Shown: piece after piece, positions 7,401-9,206 of the stretch | Numbering within the stretch: the stretch's first letter is position 1 | Layout of the letters: every line of letters begins with the position of its first letter | DNA from: Verrucomicrobiales bacterium | Lineage (GTDB): Bacteria; Verrucomicrobiota; Verrucomicrobiia; Limisphaerales; SXQI01 | Assembly (NCBI GenBank): GCA_028293365.1 | Contig: JAQGOX010000214.1 | Location: forward strand, 1 to 9,206 | DNA length: 9,206 nt | Direction of reading: 5' to 3' | The notes under the pieces: model-generated | Database searches by the model: none | What the model was told of the DNA's origin: nothing | Seen by the model: only the letters and a program-made list of their open reading frames with translations | Translations under genes and position numbers: made by a program

Positions 7401-8836
7401 ACCTGTGCAAACAACTGCTTGAAGTAGTCGTAGAGCAATCGCGGCCGTTTCGAGAGCACGGCCAGTGGAGTATCATCACCCATGGAGCCGACCGGTTCGC
7501 TGCCTGAAGTCGCCATCGGCTTCAGCAATTCGCGCAGTTCTTCGAGATCATAGCCGAAGGAGATCTGCTGAAGCGTCAGATCGATCAAGTTGACCGTGTT
7601 ATGATTCGCCCCAAAAGGCCTGGCATGCTCGCTGAGCAGGAAGACCTTATTTTTGCACCATTCGGCGTAGGGTTTCAGCGATGATACCAGTGCTTTGACT
7701 GCATCGTTCTCAAGCAACTTGCCTTCCTTTGTATCCACGGCGAGTATGCGCCCCGGCCCGAGACGGCCCTTTCGAATCACCCTCTTCTCGTCGAGCGGGA
7801 CCACACCGACTTCGCTTCCCATAACGAGCAAGCCATCGTCATAGAGTTTATAGCGACAGGGGCGGAGCCCGTTCCGGTCCAGCGTTGCGCCCACGTAGCG
7901 GCCATCGCTAAACACGACCGCGGCAGGTCCATCCCACGGTTCATTCAGGCATGCATGATACTGATAAAAACCTTTCAGTTCTGGCTTGAGATCGTTGTTT
8001 TTTTCCCATGCCTCAGGCGCAAGCATTGTGATGCAGTGCAGAATATCGCGGCCACTCAATTCGAGAACTTCCAGTGCGTTATCCAGGGCAGCGGAATCTG
8101 AGCCGCCAGGCTGGATAATTGGCTTGAGGAGTTCGATCTGCTCCTTCCACACCGGTGATTTGAGCTCGCGTTCCCGGGCGCGTGTCCAATTCTTGTTACC
8201 CAGCAACGTATTGATTTCACCGTTATGCGCCAGCATCCGAAACGGATGGGCCAATTGCCAGTTGGGGAAAGTATTGGTCGAATAACGCTGGTGGAATATC
8301 GCCAGGGCACTCGTAAAGAGCGGATCCTTTAAATCGGGATAAAATTTCGGCAATTGCGGCGCATTGAACAATCCTTTGTAAACGATCGTGCGTGACGAAA
8401 ACGATGGGATATAGAAGCCCTCAATTTTTTCCGCGGCCACACGTTTCTCGATCGTTTTGCGGGCGAGAAATAAGCGGCGCTCAAACTCGAGATCGGTCCA
8501 GCCATTCGTGCGCCCCATTAGGACCTGTTGAATTTCCGGCATGGTGTCGCGCGCCTTGTCTCCGAGCACTGTTGGATTTGTCGGAACCACCCGCCAGCCA
8601 AAATTATAAATTCCGAACTCAGCGATCGATTCATCGACTATTCGCTGACTCGCGCTGACGACATATTTATTTCCACGCGGCAAAAAAATAACTCCGATCC
8701 CCAGATCCGACTCCTCCAGCAGCTTTCCGCCGAGTTTTTCCACTTCGCGCTTAAACAACGCAACGGGAATCTGGGTCAATATTCCTGCGCCGTCGCCCGT
8801 TTTCGCATCCGCATCCAGAGCGCCGCGGTGCGCCAT
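4418..8836 (-). CDS. gltB: Glutamate synthase large subunit (GltB); main open frame, N-terminus cut off by an in-frame stop
   Basis: GltB transfers the amide nitrogen of glutamine to 2-oxoglutarate, giving two glutamates. This frame has 1472 codons; with the 45 triplets upstream (from ATG 8971) it would be 1517, the normal family length. Residues here count from ATG 8836. Seen: the glutaminase (GATase type 2) body to about 380, with FHQRYSTNTFPNW and HNGEINTL; the central linker domain; the FMN synthase domain with NSGEGGED (near 860), IKQVASGRFGVTPEYL, PGEGGQLPGHKV and SGHDGGTGASP (near 1003); the 3Fe-4S cysteines C1079, C1085 and C1090 in C-x5-C-x4-C, followed by PVGVATQ; and the C-terminal glycine-rich beta-helix domain (about 1225-1420). 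The frame has no other stop. The catalytic Cys lies upstream of the TAA at 8858-8860, so a product begun at 8836 would keep the synthase half but lack glutaminase activity. The partner gltD is not in the window, and NADPH versus ferredoxin as electron donor cannot be decided. No strong ribosome site precedes 8836. Confidence 0.94.
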   Translation of the reverse strand: MAHRGALDADAKTGDGAGILTQIPVALFKREVEKLGGKLLEESDLGIGVIFLPRGNKYVVSASQRIVDESIAEFGIYNFGWRVVPTNPTVLGDKARDTMPEIQQVLMGRTNGWTDLEFERRLFLARKTIEKRVAAEKIEGFYIPSFSSRTIVYKGLFNAPQLPKFYPDLKDPLFTSALAIFHQRYSTNTFPNWQLAHPFRMLAHNGEINTLLGNKNWTRARERELKSPVWKEQIELLKPIIQPGGSDSAALDNALEVLELSGRDILHCITMLAPEAWEKNNDLKPELKGFYQYHACLNEPWDGPAAVVFSDGRYVGATLDRNGLRPCRYKLYDDGLLVMGSEVGVVPLDEKRVIRKGRLGPGRILAVDTKEGKLLENDAVKALVSSLKPYAEWCKNKVFLLSEHARPFGANHNTVNLIDLTLQQISFGYDLEELRELLKPMATSGSEPVGSMGDDTPLAVLSKRPRLLYDYFKQLFAQVTNPPIDSIREKVVMSLSTYLGRRASWLEETEAHAKLVRVDTPFLLDYELDSVRQIKDPAFQAETIFCHFNAQKGAGDLEPALKSICGLALKAIAAGKTIIILTDRQTDSTKVPIPMLLAIGAVHHHLIREGKRLQVSILCESGEARDVHHFACLVGYGASAVNPYVAIDSIRQSVESGEYGDITLEKAIENFRNAIESGMLKIMSKMGISTIGSYRGAQTFEAIGVSNEVIDSCFFGTTSQVGGISLQQIGDDALRRHQAAYGVSENAMLDEGGNYKVAKGGRGEFHAYNPQVVLTLHRFIKSGKREEFIKYMETVEKREPIAPRDLLKFKTGSSIPLEEVEPIENIRVRFTTAGMSLGALSPEAHECLAIAMNSIGGKSNSGEGGEDTARYTPRPNGDNPNSAIKQVASGRFGVTPEYLASAQELEIKMAQGSKPGEGGQLPGHKVSPMIAKLRHSVPGVPLISPPPHHDIYSIEDLAQLIYDLKQVNPRAKVCVKLVSESGVGTIASGVAKAYADVILISGHDGGTGASPLSSIKHAGGPFEFGLAETHQTLMLNDLRSRVVLRTDGGMKTGRDIVMAAILGGEEFNFGTAALIAAGCAMFRVCHLNTCPVGVATQKEELRLKFRGKPENVVAFFNGVAQEVREILAQLGFRTLNEIIGRTDLVERRSVEDFPEEVRGKVASIDFSRLLYQVDSTGTAPRAHTRERNERFGDSSLDDKIVTDAKVALTNKGPVKLTYKINNTHRNIGTKISGIIGYNYGDKGLPDGSIDLTLKGSAGQSLGTFLATGIRIKLFGEANDYVGKGMNGGEIIVRPPEGVQFIWADNAIIGNTVMYGATGGRLFAAGRAGERFCVRNSGGTAVVEGVGDHGCEYMTGGLVIVLGTTGRNFGAGMSGGLAYVYDPQNFFPNRYNASMVGIERLTDTDEIKRIQALIYAHLEHTDSIQANEIMKNWKDSLSHFWRVVPRPPEAKPSSAPIHELAEEKGKPTPAGGF

Positions 8837-8857
8837 ATTTTTTAGAGCCTGAACGGC

Positions 8858-8971
8858 TTATTCGACGACGCGGTGCTCGCGCTTTCCGTTGGTATTGTCA
8901 ATAAAACCCACACCGCAGGCGTCATGCTCGAAGTTCGAGTCGTAGAGAGATTCGGGTACTTTCGGATACAT
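8858..8971 (-). pseudogene. gltB: Detached 5' end of gltB with the catalytic cysteine, ending at an in-frame TAA
   Basis: From ATG 8971 the minus strand reads MYPKVPESLYDSNFEHDACG, then VGFIDNTNGKREHRVVE, then TAA (codon 38), then AVQALKN and the ATG at 8836, all in the same frame as the rest of gltB. The ACGVGF motif carries Cys19, the nucleophile of the N-terminal glutaminase domain, exposed in the family by removal of a short propeptide. In GltB proteins this stretch normally runs on without a break into the HRGA segment (here MAHRGALDADAKTGDGAG). The expected residue at the stop is usually Gln, Lys, Glu or Arg, so one base change from CAA, AAA or GAA would explain it. No Shine-Dalgarno site is seen before 8971. 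Confidence 0.8.
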
Positions 8972-9206
8972 TTTAAGCAATCTATAAACTGGTCAAGCGT
9001 AGCAGATGCTGCAGAGCAAACAAAATAAAATCTGATTTTTTCCGGGCGTTGCCGCGTTTTGGACGATGTGGTTAAAAGGAGTCAATCGACTGATTTAATT
9101 GAAGTTGCTTGCATAAGAATTGTGTACTTTTGGTTAAATAATTTTTTTCTCGTGTCTTTTTTTTGTCTTCGGCGAAATTGTCGTATTCGTGACCGAAGCC
9201 ACACTG
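8972..9206. other. Right-edge stretch with no gene that can be supported; upstream region of gltB
   Basis: This 235-base stretch becomes AT-rich between about 9080 and 9170, with T-runs near 9142-9148 and 9157-9164 on the plus strand. No convincing promoter for gltB was found: TTGACC and TATAGA occur on the minus strand before 8971 but are spaced too closely to work together. All three minus-strand frames remain open from the edge for 24 to 45 codons, so the tail of a gene that begins outside the window cannot be excluded, but none of the translations looks like a known protein end. Confidence 0.5.

Noticed and set aside
8858..8860. Recoding of the gltB TAA as a special amino acid
   Set aside because: TAA is not the known codon for selenocysteine (TGA) or pyrrolysine (TAG), and no other in-frame TAA occurs across the genes here.
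9167..9198. Inverted repeat CTTCGG...CCGAAG beside T-runs, terminator-like
   Set aside because: The loop is 20 bases, and the T-run lies before the stem on the plus strand (A-run after it on the minus strand), so it has the wrong order for an intrinsic terminator on either strand.
9072..9206. A 44-codon open stretch on the minus strand entering from the right edge
   Set aside because: It is short, AT-rich and Lys-rich with no family likeness, and the other two frames are also open for some distance; there is no basis to call a gene.

Overview
The window holds six genes of an ordinary-looking chromosomal region from a Gram-negative-type bacterium of moderate GC content. The kdsD gene, which feeds Kdo and hence lipopolysaccharide synthesis, points to an outer membrane. 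The overall style of the proteins would fit a Verrucomicrobiota-like lineage, but that is a weak inference from sequence feel alone. There is no rRNA, tRNA, CRISPR array, insertion sequence or phage-like gene. I do not see a previously undescribed multi-gene system.

Layout from left to right: (1) the first 448 codons of a zinc metallopeptidase of family M16 on the minus strand, running off the left edge; (2) a divergent 10-TM EamA/DMT-type transporter on the plus strand, with face-to-face promoter-like sequences in the 122-bp gap; (3) kdsD (arabinose-5-phosphate isomerase, SIS plus two CBS domains) on the minus strand, convergent with the transporter and only 9 bp from it; (4) an Rrf2-family transcription regulator on the plus strand, divergent from kdsD; (5) a small tandem-ACT-domain protein on the minus strand, 29 bp downstream of (6) gltB, the large subunit of glutamate synthase, which fills about half the window; (7) about 235 bp at the right edge with no gene that I can support.

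The most notable point is in gltB. The reading frame upstream of the 1472-codon ORF encodes a good GltB N-terminus, including the Ala-Cys-Gly-Val-Gly-Phe motif with the nucleophilic cysteine of the glutaminase domain. It is separated from the rest of the gene by a single in-frame TAA at 8858-8860. Either this is a sequencing or assembly error, or the gene carries a real nonsense mutation. In the second case an internal start at 8836 would give a protein that lacks the catalytic cysteine.

Functionally, gltB (ammonia assimilation into glutamate) and the adjacent ACT protein (a probable amino-acid sensor) look like one nitrogen-metabolism transcription unit. The gltD small subunit is not in the window. 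The kdsD, Rrf2, transporter and M16 genes are each separately oriented and show no clear shared pathway.
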